This document shows positions 47,347 to 58,800 of a stretch of 64,000 nucleotides of DNA, one piece after another; positions within the stretch are counted from its first letter, which is position 1, and each line of letters begins with the position of its first letter. Made by a program: the position numbers and the translations under genes. The notes under the pieces were generated by a model. That model was not told where the DNA came from. It did no database searches and saw only the letters and a program-made list of their open reading frames with translations. Origin of the DNA: Ceratobasidium sp. AG-K. Its lineage: Eukaryota; Basidiomycota; Agaricomycetes; Cantharellales; Ceratobasidiaceae. The stretch covers positions 5,022,001-5,086,000 of the forward strand of contig JAWNGF010000001.1 of the NCBI GenBank assembly GCA_037039685.1. Reading direction: 5' to 3'.

Positions 47347-48485
47347 GACTTGAAAAGGCTGATGAACCGTTCTGTTGACTTGAACTTATCCTAGTACTAT
47401 ACTGCTATTTATGATACACAGGAGGTATGACGTGCTCGGTGACCGTCATACTCTGTTAGTCATATTAGGAGAGGGCTTGGTAAGTCAGCGCGGGCGATGA
47501 GTAACGAGGCTCTCACAGTCGCTGCGTCTGGTCGGTGGATTACTAGGGCAGCGGGAAGACTATACTAGAAGAGGAAGGGCAACGCCCCCACTCTTTGGGA
47601 GGCGGCAATTTCGGTCTCGATTCGCATAATATATTCGTTCGTACCCTTGACACCGATGCCTATGCGGGCAGGGTGTACTATGGTACAACTAGTTCAAGAC
47701 CCCCTGGATAGGCTAGATGTGCAGGGGTGTCCTTGTTTGAGGCTGAGGAGCTGTGTGGACTTCCTGTGATGCTTTCGAGTGAGCATGACGCGAATGGTTA
47801 CTGCACGGACACGCTTAGCGAGCGCTGCGTCTGCGTATTGGTGTAATTACAGCTCGCATGGGTAATGGAACGTTAACTAATGCAACAAAAAATGGTTACA
47901 CGGCATTATTATCACCTATCCAGGTTGTCCACGTTCAAAATGCATGACACTTTGTGTAGTCCGTGGTTGTAATTAGAGTTACGATCGAGGTTGCATAGCA
48001 CCTTGGTTTCGGGTCGTATTACGAACTTGAGACCCCCATTCTCAGTAAGTTCGGGAGAGCCTGAGACCGAGATCGAGGCCGACTTTAGGCGGGTGCCGGT
48101 AGTTTGCTTGAGCGTGGGGTGAGCATAACAGACCTGATTTCATTTGTTTGGTTGAGGGGATTTAATTTAGCTTCGTCTTGCGGGTTCAAACTGCAGGTAA
48201 GAATTTGTATATATCAATAATTTACGCCGAGAGCATCAGAGTGCGAAGTGATTCTAGTGCCGAATCCTCTCGAGGCACGGAGGTGATATGCATGATTGAG
48301 GTGCATGCGTTCACATAGTCGAATTAGTCAACTGAATTGATAGGCAAACACGATCACGTGACCCGGGATTTGTACCAACACTGACAACCTTTCGACGACC
48401 ACCCTGAGTTTGCCGGCCTTGCTCACCAATGCCAGTTCTAGTGGTGCAGAATAACGTGTTGACTTCCAATACAGAAGTTCAAAAC
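47347..48485. other. Divergent intergenic region
   Basis: About 1.1 kb between the glutathione transferase and the Borealin homologue, holding both promoters. No coding chain or repeat recognised. Confidence 0.4.
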
Positions 48486-50082
48486 ATGGAACATCATACC
48501 CCAGCTAAAGCTGCCGCAAAATCCGGTACATCAGCCAAAGCCGGCCGGAGGTTCACAGAGGAGGAGAAGGAGCGGCTACTTGAGAATTTCGATCTCGAAA
48601 GTGCGTATCGTCCCTTATCAGCGGTAGTTGGCGATGCTAATGTTCTGACGTAGTTGCGGACCGTGTCGCTCGCATGAGGTCCAATGTTACCGACATTCTT
48701 GAGCGGTTCTTGATCCGTCAGGAGAATGAAGTGACCCGAATACCGCGTGCACTCAGGTCATTGACTGTGGGAGACTTTGCCGACAAGTATAACGGCTCTA
48801 TCTCGGCATGTTTGCAAGGCATGGCGCAGGCTCGCTTGGAGTCCACTCAGGATGCAGATCTCGCCGGGGGAAAACGGTACGTTGGGTTGCGAGACCCCGA
48901 TGTTACTTCCAATGTTCACCGACTTGGCATCGTTTAGGAAGTGGCAAGGTACGCAAAATACCGAGGTCGTGGTAGATACGGAAGGATCTCGAGCTCCAAA
49001 AGCCGGTAGGTGATTAATGTTATTCGGCCGGCCCAGCTCCTCTAACCGTCGCTGAGTAGCCCGCAAAGTCCCTCCATCATCGGCTGTACGTCGTGCGGTT
49101 TCACACATTACTCGAACACCCTCTACCAACCGTACGCTTCAACACACTGCTGCCAACCCAACTCCCACCCGCCCACGCTTGAACGCCACACCCCTCCGCA
49201 AAGCCCCTCTGTCTCGCACCGCTACAGTGCCTGCCTCGCCTTTCCGCACTGGGTTCCATGCTGGAGCACCCGCGAGAAACGTCCCTTCAACTCACGTAGA
49301 TCACCCAACTGCGCGTTCTGTATCTCAACCTGCGTCTATCTCATCAGCACAACCGCCCACTAGCGCAACTTTTGCGCCATCGATGCCTCCTTCTGCACCC
49401 GCGTATCCGAGGCGACCACGCAAGGGAGAGCACCTACTTAGTGTTAACGGTAGTCCGTTGGCCAATCCACTTGATCCAGAATATGACGTGTACGTTTCTG
49501 GTTGTCACTTGAATTTGCGTTTAGAGTACTAATACTCTCCCTCTCCCCTTGAATAGCTTGCCCGACGATCAACTTAGTTTGCACAGTGGAAAAGCCGTGC
49601 GCTCGCCCAAACCCAAGCCCAATCTTTCCAAACAAACATCCTCCATCCGTATCCGACCCAATAATTCCCGCTCTGGCGCATCTCTGGCACAACTTGGAGC
49701 GCCCATCCGTCATCCTTCCGCGAGCTCGACATCTACTTTGGTCTCTTATCACGATTTACCTCCTTCCACCTCATCGACTCTCAATTCGCACTCGGGATCA
49801 CACCACGTAGAATCTGCTAAACAACTTCCGTCAGGCGCCTCTACCTCTCAACTACATCTTAACGCGCCTCGTACTCCACCTAGAATACAACGAAGCGCTT
49901 CCGCAGTTGTGATGTTGCCTACCTCGACGGGCGAGGTCCTGGAGCTTGACCCACTCGTAGCCAGCCCGGGTGCCGTAGACGCTTTGGAAGGCATATCTGA
50001 TAGCGCTAAAAAGATGGCTAAGGAGGAGATGGTTAGGTTTGTCACAGAGGCCGTAGCACGATGGAACGTTAGATTGGGTTGA
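48486..50082 (+). CDS. Borealin/Nbl1 homologue, chromosomal passenger complex
   Basis: Putative Borealin, the subunit that with Survivin and INCENP forms the helical bundle targeting Aurora B to centromeres. Five exons, about 460 residues. The N-terminal 100 residues match the Nbl1/Borealin N domain: ERLLENFDLEIADRVARMRS, DILERFLIRQENEVTRIPRA, LRSLTVGDFADKYNGS. The middle is a long Ser/Thr/Pro/Arg-rich region with many TP/SP sites (NPTPTRPRLNATPLRKAP and similar), as expected for Cdk1-regulated Borealins. The C-terminus is a short helix, SAKKMAKEEMVRFVTEAV. Yeast Nbl1 is only 73 residues, so this long form resembles animal Borealin and agaricomycete relatives. Start at ATG 48486 gives MEHHTPAKAAAK; an upstream in-frame ATG at 48429 is possible. 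Confidence 0.78.
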
Positions 50083-50848
50083 TGACGATGGAGTTGATTG
50101 ACGGCATTGAGAGATATGCCACATGCTCGAGTTCCTTGTTTATGCTTCTGAAGACATTGCTGTACTAGTTTGATCATGCTATTCCATTCAGTCGTCTGCG
50201 GAACGCAGGATTGTCCAGGCCGTAAACGTAGTGGCTACCGAATCCCCATATCATGCACGTGACTGGGGGACGTTCAATTGGCACTGCGCCATGGTGCGAT
50301 GCGCTTGTATATTACACCTCCACCCGGGCAACGTTGAATAGTATGCTGTCGACTTCTAGACCACACCAAGTGGCTCCGTGTACCCTACTGCTCCCTGTCA
50401 TATATTCTTTCAGAATCACGGTCCCTCGCTACGCGATGCAAGATCTCCGCTCCCCCTTGTACCCACTCCAGACGAGATTTTGTCTACTCCATCTCCCCAG
50501 TTCCTCAGAGCCAGCGGATGCATGCTCTAAAGTATGGCTACATATTAATACGATTACTTGTTTGCTTGATTATGCTATGCATATAATGTCTGCAATCTAT
50601 TGCAGGGTGTTGCTTTAAATTAGCAGGCTCACTTGTAGAAACGACTCCTCCCCTGGGCTTCAACGTCAAACTCCCACCATATTTTTGTACTCGCAAGAGC
50701 AAGAAATGCCGCTTGATTACTCTACCGCTACACACAAGTCGTTGATATCTTTCACCGGTTCTTTCGATTTGGCGCTTATTCCACACTGGAGTTTGAGTCT
50801 GCGTTGCCGCGAAATTTCACTGTATCTACCACCCAGCACTTCCCCACC
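50083..50848. other. Intergenic region upstream of BTB protein B
   Basis: About 770 bp between tandem genes, rich in CT stretches near the BTB start. No gene recognised; short frames are unsupported. Confidence 0.4.
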
Positions 50849-51775
50849 ATGGCAGAAGCCAACGCACAGGCACCCCAGCCTCCGGGAGTGCTGCTCCATC
50901 CTCCTCCTGGCGGCGATCTCACACTGAAATCCAAGGACGGGGTCGAGTTTCGAGTTCACACCGTGATCGTTGGGCTCAGTTCCTCTTTCTTCCAAGGCAT
51001 GCTCACCGATGGGACCAGGGACCAGTCAATCGACCTGGGCGAGGATTCGGAGACCGTTTCTCTAATGCTTCGTTACATCTATCCAAACGAAACTCCTAGC
51101 CTTCACACCCTCCGCGAGTTCAGGATTAGGTTCGAGGTCGCCCAAAAGTACGACATGAGCGGTGTCACCCGCACGCTCGGGCAACAATTTCGTCTCTTCA
51201 TACTGCATAGGAGAAACCCCGGGCAACTTGACCTGATCTTTGCCTGTGAAATCGCCAAGACGTATGGCTTACGGGCCACTGTACCGCTGGCAGCTCGGAT
51301 GGTGACCATCGATAGATGTGACCTGCGCGCTCCAGATAGGATTACCGATCTTGCTGCTCGGTGCCCTCCGTCGTCCACTACAATTGGGCTCATTGGAGCT
51401 CAAGGCGCACGCACCAAGGTCATCTCCAGGGCTCTATTTAGCTTTCATTCGCATCCCATGCGCTGGAGGGTCTCGAATCGTCCAAAGTACTACATCATGT
51501 ACAAAGATTGCCGGATGCGCTCCGAGGACATTGAGCTCACACACTCTTCACCGGCCTGGTTATGTTCCTGGGCGTCACACGTCTAACAACCCCTGTTATC
51601 GTATTCGCCTGCTCGAATGCCTCAGTTATTCGATACCAGGGTGCTGGAGGAACTTAGTATGCGTTACCCGGAGGCATTTTGCTCAGAATGCACCTACGAG
51701 ATTCAGGCTGGCGAGCTGTTGAGGACCAAGTTTTACGAATGGTCTGCTGGGATGAAAGGGTACATTGATAAGTAG
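50849..51775 (+). CDS. BTB/POZ domain protein B
   Basis: Two exons (50849-51580 and 51626-51775) give 293 residues. The start ATG lies in CCACCATGG, an excellent context. The BTB fold spans about residues 15-115: HPPPGGDLTLKSKDGVEFRVH, VIVGLSSSFFQGML, SIDLGEDSETVSLMLRYIYP, FEVAQKYDMSGVTRTL. The last exon adds LFDTRVLEELSMRYPEAF, two cysteines in CSECTYEI, and EWSAGMKGYIDK. The intron begins GTCTAA, an unusual donor, but removal restores a sensible C-terminus. It shares the plan of BTB protein A (35805-36743), including the middle region IGLIGAQGARTKVISRALF against VRLIGTQAARAAILSEVLF, so the two are paralogues about 14 kb apart on opposite strands. Partner unknown. Confidence 0.8.
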
Positions 51776-52976
51776 CTGGAGAGTTTGAATTGCTTGTATG
51801 CCCTACGACAAAGTCAAAAGTAAGCAAATCGTTCATGTTCCGCAATCTGAGAAGGATAGCTAAAAAAAACATCCCTAGCGGGCATGTCAGGCCTTGCTCT
51901 GTCGCATATTCAACCGATTCCTTCTTGTTCTTTGGTAGTTGCATGCGATATGGATAGAAGTGAAACATAATGGGTGCTCTGCCCCTTTAGCGTTAAAGAC
52001 TATAGGCCCGAACCCTCAACTGTACATATCGTTTCGACGCGCCCAAAAGGCCACTATTAGTACTCCTATCGCCGTTCCGGGAATATGTGGGTAACATGGG
52101 ATCGCGCATACAACTCAGTACTGGGGTTACAGGAAGCGCCAGCTCCCTAGTAGGGCACTCTGGCGCATTTGCGTTGAAATACGAGCATTTATCACGCCCA
52201 TTGTTGGAGTAGCACAACATTAGTCCGTTGAGATCTCTTGGTCTTCCTTCGGCTGCATATTAATGTTGAACCCGACCGGACGAGCATTATTAATTTCATG
52301 CAGCACGTTCGTAGACGAGTTGGCAAGTGGGCTCTCCGCATTACTTGGAGATAGACGTTTACCGGTTCCAAGGAATATGACTCGGTATGGGGTTCGAACT
52401 TGAACCCGCACGCAGAGATCGAATTTCTGATTTAACGGTCCCCAGACTCCACCGTGACCATACACCAATACTTCGTGCTACCTGGTGATCAGATTAAGTG
52501 TGGATCAGAGTGAGCTTTAATGAAGATTCTGCCCTCTGTCAATAGATAGCAGAACTTGGAAGATTGGCACTAGCGGGTAGGTAAATTTACGTCCAAAAGG
52601 ATGATTGCTTCGGGGTTTCTTGCCTCCAATATGCCAAATACCGTGCATACAGTCACCTTGCGTGTCAAAGGCCATTCCAGTCCCCATGAACAGTTAACTC
52701 AAGGTAAATGTAGGCGGCTCTAAAATCAGGGCGTTTTGGATTGATGCTAGGATGTATGTCAGACACCAATCATTGTTTGAAGGCTAGTGGAGCACAAGAA
52801 ATAGCTGTGACACGATAAGCAAACGACTTAAGCGCGGATATAGGGTTGGATCGGGTTTGAACAATAGTCGTTTTACAGCTGAAAACCAAGATAGCACAGG
52901 ATAGAAGCGACCTTACACCCTGTTGGAATGCAAAGAAAAATAAACACTTTCAAGTGACTGGCAGCCGTTCCGCCTT
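51776..52976. other. Intergenic region
   Basis: About 1.2 kb with convergent gene ends on either side. No coding chain, repeat or RNA gene recognised. Confidence 0.4.
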
Positions 52977-54839
52977 CTAATCGTCGGGTTGAGGTTGCGG
53001 CTGCGGCTGGACTAGGGCAGGGCCGAGCAACGGAGCCGCTGGAGGATCTGGTACAGGTATGGGAGCCGGAGCTGGGTCAGGAGCTAGACCAGGAGCCAGA
53101 ACGGGGGCAATGGGTGCCTGGGCCTGAGGTTGAGGTTGAGGCGGCCTTGAGTCGCAATCATGCTAGAAACGCAGTGAGCGAATCAGATTGGCAAAAGAAC
53201 AGGATAAAAGCTTACGTTGAAACGGCTCGCATGTCCAGCATTGTGGGTTTGCGTCCTGCACTCTCTACCGTACCAGCAGTCATTCAATGCTGCAAAATTC
53301 GCTGAAAAGCCAAATAGATAAGTAACAATATCGCTTACTTGAAAAGCTTGAGCCACTCACCAGGGGCTGGAACAGTCCCGCTCTCTTTTTTCGCCCGCCA
53401 CCACCCGGCCAGGTCTCTTCTAGCTATATTAATAAAGCACATTTCGTGGAAGTAGTCGCCCTCGCTGTGTCCATCAGCCTGAAGAAGCTCCTGTGCAATC
53501 TTGACCATATCGAGGTCATTGGCGAGGAGACGCTCCAAAAAGCGTGCCCGTTCGGCCAAATTCCTCTCAAAGTTGCGATCTGGGCTCGCAATAATATTCC
53601 AACATATGTCCCAACCAGTCGTCGCACCTATTTCTACATCCATAGCGTCGTCGATTAGCGCTTAGGGGCGAATGGTGCTATGGGGGGTACGTACGATTAA
53701 AGGACACGGGAACACGGTTTCCATTAAACGCTACACATCCCATAGGATCGAATAATCCACAGGTTGTCATGGAGCAAATGCGACAAGTGGACTCGGTGTA
53801 ACGTGGATGGTTAGTGGGAATGTATGTGGCGCTACAGTATACACACAAAATGTGTTCTCCACATGCGCGTTCCATCTCAGCTTTGGCTTCAGGGGTGCTG
53901 AGAATTGTTTTTTATTATTAGTATATGTGCTCAGAACTTTGGTCATTAGGCAGATACCACGCACTATAGATGTTCAGCGCCAATCACGTTGTGCAGTCCC
54001 TCAGGGATAGGAACCTTTCTTTGTCCACGTTCAGGTTCAACTATAGGCCTTCGTCCGTTCATGTATTCTTGAGCTTCCCATTCTTTGACGAGGTCTGTAG
54101 GCGCGGGGATGGGATTGGGACAAGTGTACCCTGACGGGTGACCAGGCCGACAAGCAGGGCAAGGCCAAACAATACGGCCACCGACCATGTAATCGTCATC
54201 CTCGTCCTCGTCCTCCTCGATGAATTCGTCGAACTCATCTTCATCCTCGTCCTCGTCTCGATTGATGGGCACGGGAGGGGGCACCACACCGAAAGGGTAT
54301 ATCTCGGCCTTGGCCGCATCGTCGTCCGCACGGGCGCGCTTTTGAGGGGGGCGTTTCGAGTCATAATGATTTACAATGGACTGGAGTTGAAAAGAGTGTC
54401 GACCTGACGTGGCCCTAGTTTTACAGAGAGGGCAGGTGTCGTTGCTTAAGGTTGAGCGCGTTTAGTGTGCGTAGGGGACCAAGGGTTTGATGGGGGGCTC
54501 ACTTTTGCCACCATCCAACGAGGCAACTCTTGTCGAATGTATGAAGGCAAGGAATTACTGTGTAAGGAGACTCCAAAACTCCGAGACAAATTCCTGGACA
54601 TGTCGATTCAAGTCAGGCCAACAAGGATAGCAAATAGGGAGACTTGCCACATGATATCTCGTCGTCTATGGAGAATGTGGAGAACTGTGATTCGTTGCCA
54701 AGTCTACAAATAAATTAGTATAATTATTTACTGGTGGTTCCGTGCGATCTGCAACTCACTCTTGTTCTTGGCTCTCTGGGTGCGGAGACGAGTCCCTCGG
54801 ACGCTTCAAAGTGGCCCCAGAAGATTCGTCGTCAGACAT
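52977..54839 (-). CDS. CHFR-like RING E3 ubiquitin ligase with C-terminal PBZ zinc finger, no FHA domain
   Basis: Likely mitotic-checkpoint or DNA-damage ubiquitin ligase of the CHFR group, about 450 residues in eight exons. Order: acidic leader (MSDDESSGATLKRPRDSS); RING finger SCGICLGVLESPYTVIPCLH, TFDKSC, NNDTCPLCKTRA; helix LQSIVNHYDSKRP; Asp/Glu-rich stretch; Cys-rich CHFR region with WPCPACRPGH, HILCVYCSATY and CRICSMTTCGLF; helical part ARFLERLLANDLDMVKIAQE; then a poly(ADP-ribose)-binding zinc finger, DCWYGRECRTQ...HASRFNHDC, split by an intron before the last His; finally a Pro/Gln-rich tail (QPQPQPQ). Human CHFR has FHA-RING-Cys-rich-PBZ; here the FHA is missing, since only about 45 residues precede the RING. 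The fifth RING ligand position is Asp (CLHTFDKSC), where Cys is usual. One intron is GC-AG. Confidence 0.82.
54594..54647 (-). other. GC-AG intron in the CHFR-like gene
   Basis: The exon ends TCA TGT G, the intron starts GCAAGT and ends TCCAG with a CTGAC branch-like site, and the next exon starts GA ATT TGT. The product SCGICL restores the first two RING cysteines. Using the adjacent GT would create a stop. Confidence 0.8.
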
Positions 54840-55819
54840 CATGCAAGGTAGAGTCGTGAGTCAAGTCCAGCTGAAACTCGGGCTGTTTGGCCGTCTCCAT
54901 GATGGCGCTTAAGGTGTATGGTGAGGCTCCGAGATCATGTGACGCGCCCCTCTGTTGAGAAGCGTTGATCCGTTCGGTCATACGCTCTAGCCACATTTTG
55001 TCGAAGGTTGAGCTAAAGATGTGAGCTGCGATTAGTTCCGGGTCGATGTCCGGAATGATCTCCACAGAACTTGATATATGCATCAATGTACAAGCGCGTC
55101 CAAAACCATCGCTTTCGGCTTCGCTCAAAACAAATGCGAATAATCTATACCATGCCTACAAACAAACCTAGGTTTTCGAGTTGTTGTGAGTTTCAAGGGA
55201 GGCCAGCTCAAACATGCAATTCCAAATTTTTCATGGTTTCCCTGATAGTAGTGCATATACTTGTTACCGATCGTTATGACCGTTCCGGGATCAAGCGCAA
55301 AACAGTACAAAAAACAGGCAACCGTATGGCGAATGTTAACGAGTGGATGTTTTAGACTATTATTAGGGAAGCATACAAAATTCTAGAAGTGAAGCTTGGT
55401 CGGATGCTGGGAGAAAATGAGAGCATGAACACGAGCAGGTGCAGATGCTCGTTGGTACGCTTCCAGCTCTTCTGGAAAGGCGGGTAGTCACCAATCCATG
55501 ACGCAAGAGTCATCTCGAACAACAAGCAGCTTTCGAGCATTTGGGAAGGTCGTCTATGATACAACACCTCCTACCAACTCGGGGGCTCTCAACAGAGAAG
55601 CTATTTACTGGGAGTGCTTCAGCTTCTCGGGGAAGCTGAAATATACAAGCTCTCTTTCTGAGACTCTGCCGTCCTGGGAAATCTCTTTGCATCAACTATA
55701 CAGAGTAGAGCTGCGAGGCGAAATTTAGAGTCTGAAACTCCCATTGTTTGGCCATCCTTGATGGAGGCTTAAAGTCGTGTGATCACGTGACAAATTGCTC
55801 CTTGTTGACCGCATCGACG
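54840..55819. other. Divergent region between CHFR-like and TPR genes; possible small minus-strand coding segment
   Basis: About 980 bp. A minus-strand frame at 54832-55128 reads sensibly (DIDPELIAAHIFSSTFDKMW and ERMTERINASQ) but ends inside the start of the CHFR-like gene, has no clear partner exon and no recognised family. It could be a missed small gene or 5' untranslated sequence. Confidence 0.3.
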
Positions 55820-58800
55820 ATGCACACTCGAACGCGGAGAGCGACCCGCAAAAAGTCGACGGTTGGAGAGGAGGAGGAGACAGCTTCCAACCATTCGGCG
55901 TCTCCAGCACCTCCACTAGCCGTACTTCTTCCTGATGATATACTAGCCGCCCATGACGATTTGCGTGCGTTGCTTGGGGTCGACGTCGATTTGGCAAGAC
56001 CAACCAGCGAACTGCTATTTACTGCGTATCGGGCGTTACTCGGCGTACAGGAGGAGACACGAGCAGAGATTGTGCGCAAGGATGTGGAGCTGGAGCAGGC
56101 TATCCAGGACCATGAGTCGCGTGTGAGTGAGCTCGAGGCAAAGCTCGACGAGACTCGCCAGGAAACAGACGAGGAGCGAAAAAAGAATGCCGAACTTGGT
56201 AGGTCTTGTCGTCAAGGCATACCGGGTCTGGCTGATGTAATTTTCCTGTAGCGGCGGCCAATGCGGCTCTTCGATCCCGTTTAGAGTCCATGTCGAGTGC
56301 CACCTCGGATAACACTGCGCTTTCCCGCCGAGTTGAAGAGGTAGAGAGGGAAAAACGAGATCTGCTGTTGGCCCTCGATCGTCTGCGAGAGGACTCGACA
56401 GGGACCGAAGCTGAACTCGAGACTGTGCGCACTCGCTTAAAAGAGACGCGCGCGGAGCTCGCCACCGTTCAGACCGAGGTTGCAGAGTCCAAGTCCACAG
56501 AAACGACAGCCAAGGTGTGTATCAACAACAATTTCAAAATTCCAATTTTGTAACACCTCGTCATTAGTTCAAGCTCGAAACCACAACGCAAGAGCTTGAA
56601 ATCCTGCGCACGGACCACACTCGACTTGCCACTGCTCTTTCTCAGAAATCCGAACAACTCGCTGCACTTCGCCGGGACACTGCTTCTCAAATTACCACCC
56701 TCCAATCCGAAATTTCCGCTGCCCAGAGCACCACCAACTCCCTCAACGCCACCATTGCCTCTCTTCGTTCTGCTCACGAGACTCTCCATAATGAACACAC
56801 TGCCACTCTTGAAAAACTTGCTCAAGTGCAAGGCGACGCAGGCGCCGAGCGTGCACAAGCTAAAGCCCAGGCTGAAGCTCGGGAGCGCCTCATCACGTTG
56901 CTCGAGGAGCGAAATGAAGAAGCCGTTAAGCGTGTGCGCGAAGTTGAGGGCGAATACGAGGCCGTACTAGAACGCGCCGAGCGGCGCGAACACAAACTCG
57001 AAGCCGAGCGAGACAAGGCGTTGGCTCGGGTTGAGGAGCTCGAGGGCGTAGTGCGCGGCTTCGTAGCTGGCGATTTTGCCCCTGGTGCAGATGTCTCCAT
57101 GTCGGTCGGAAACGCTTCTATCAACCTTGGTGCACCCGGAACGCCTCGTGCTGGAACGCCAACTGGGATTCCTTCCACGCCTCGTAACTTGGGCACCCCC
57201 AATCCATTTGCCACCCCTTCCTTGCTTTCCCCAACCGCGCAACTGGCTTCGCGTACCCAAAAAGGTGGTAAATCGTACACCGAGGTCTATGCCGACTATG
57301 TGCGAATGTCGGACGAGCTTGGAAAGCAGAAGCTTGAGACGCGGAGGCTGGAGGAGTGTTTGGCGGGTATCCTGAGGGACATTGAGGAGCGGGTAGGTCG
57401 ATCTTATTATTTGTTTTACCAGTGCTCATCATGACTTGGTATAGGCACCTTTGTTGACGGAGCAGCGAATCGAGTATGAGCGCTTGCAACAGACCGCGGC
57501 CGATCTCACCCAGCAACTTGCGGACGCCATGAAAGCCCAGGAGGGCGTGCGTGCTTTGGAAGGCGAGCGAGATACCTGCAAGCGAGAGGTGGGACTGTTC
57601 ATTCTTGGTTATTATACGCGACTTGAGCAATGTTCTTTAGGTCGAAGTTCTCGAACAACAGCTAGCCGACCTCTCCCGCCAAGTTGTTATTCTCACCCGC
57701 GAAGTGGCAATCCGGGATGACCCGTCGTTGGCTGACGAAGAGTTCACTACTGGTGATGACATGGACGAGGATGGTGCGTCATTATATTTCTATCTGGAGA
57801 TGACACGACTGACACGTGAAACAGTGAGCGCAACTGACGCATTAATTACCTCTGAACTCGTCCTCTTCCGTACCCTTCCTGACTTCAATCCCAAAATGCC
57901 CGGCTATTGCGCATGACTCGTGAACTTGGAGCACGACTGGAGAGAGAAGTTGCTAATTCCCATAACGGTAAGTTATTTACTTATTTGCCTCGACCGACTT
58001 GGTTCTCACTCGACTAAAACCAGGTGAGAACCTGGATGCAGCTCTTCGTGACGCAGGGGAAGTTGTCGAACGCCTCGAACGCGAGGTAGAATCTCTCAAC
58101 CTTCGCACTGAATCCCTCAAACGTGAACGAGACGCCTGGAAGCGAGTCGCGCGCGGCAACGGGGTCGCTGATCCTTCTGCTTCTGCTTCTGCTACCGCTG
58201 CCTCTGGACGCGAAGAGCGCATCCCAGCCGAGTTGGTCCCCGCCCGTGTCGACGAGGAGTTGTTGAAGCAGCTCGAAGAGCGTGCCAAGGAGGCTGCACA
58301 ACTCCGAGAGGAACTGGGCGCTGCTCAACGAGAGTGTGGCAGATTGGGCGCACAGCTCGCCAAGACTACGGCGCAGGTTACATTCTTGGAGGGTAGGCGA
58401 TGTCTTGCACTTGGTGTAGAACAAGCATTGACGAGATGCTTGCAGAGCAACGCCGACTTTCCGCTCAAACCGCCGATATGCAGTCTCGTGAACTTTCCGA
58501 GATGCAGAGGCGTGTGAGCGAGATGCAAGGAACCAACACGCAACTAGAGATTGCCGCAAGGCAGGCTGGGTGAGTTTTGTGAAGGCTACGGCGGAAGGGG
58601 GCTAACGTGTGCTTTAGTGATGTTGCTGAGGAAGCACGCGCAACGGCCGAGAAGTTGAGGAACGATGCTGCGTTGTTGAGAGCCGAGAATGATCTCTGGA
58701 AGGTAAGCGTTTGTCCTATGCTCGACAGTGTTCGTTCCTAACATGCTACGGGACCTCACAGAAAGTCGAAGCCGTCTTATGGAAGAAAACAAGAGCCTGG

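Noticed and set aside
52385..52410. GGTTCGAAC, like a tRNA internal B box
   Set aside because: No matching A box, acceptor stem or cloverleaf could be built around it.
58380..58440. Third candidate single-base deletion in the TPR gene near 58430
   Set aside because: The join between VTFLEG and SIDEMLAEQRRL could instead be made by an unusual donor upstream, so I do not count it as a firm break.
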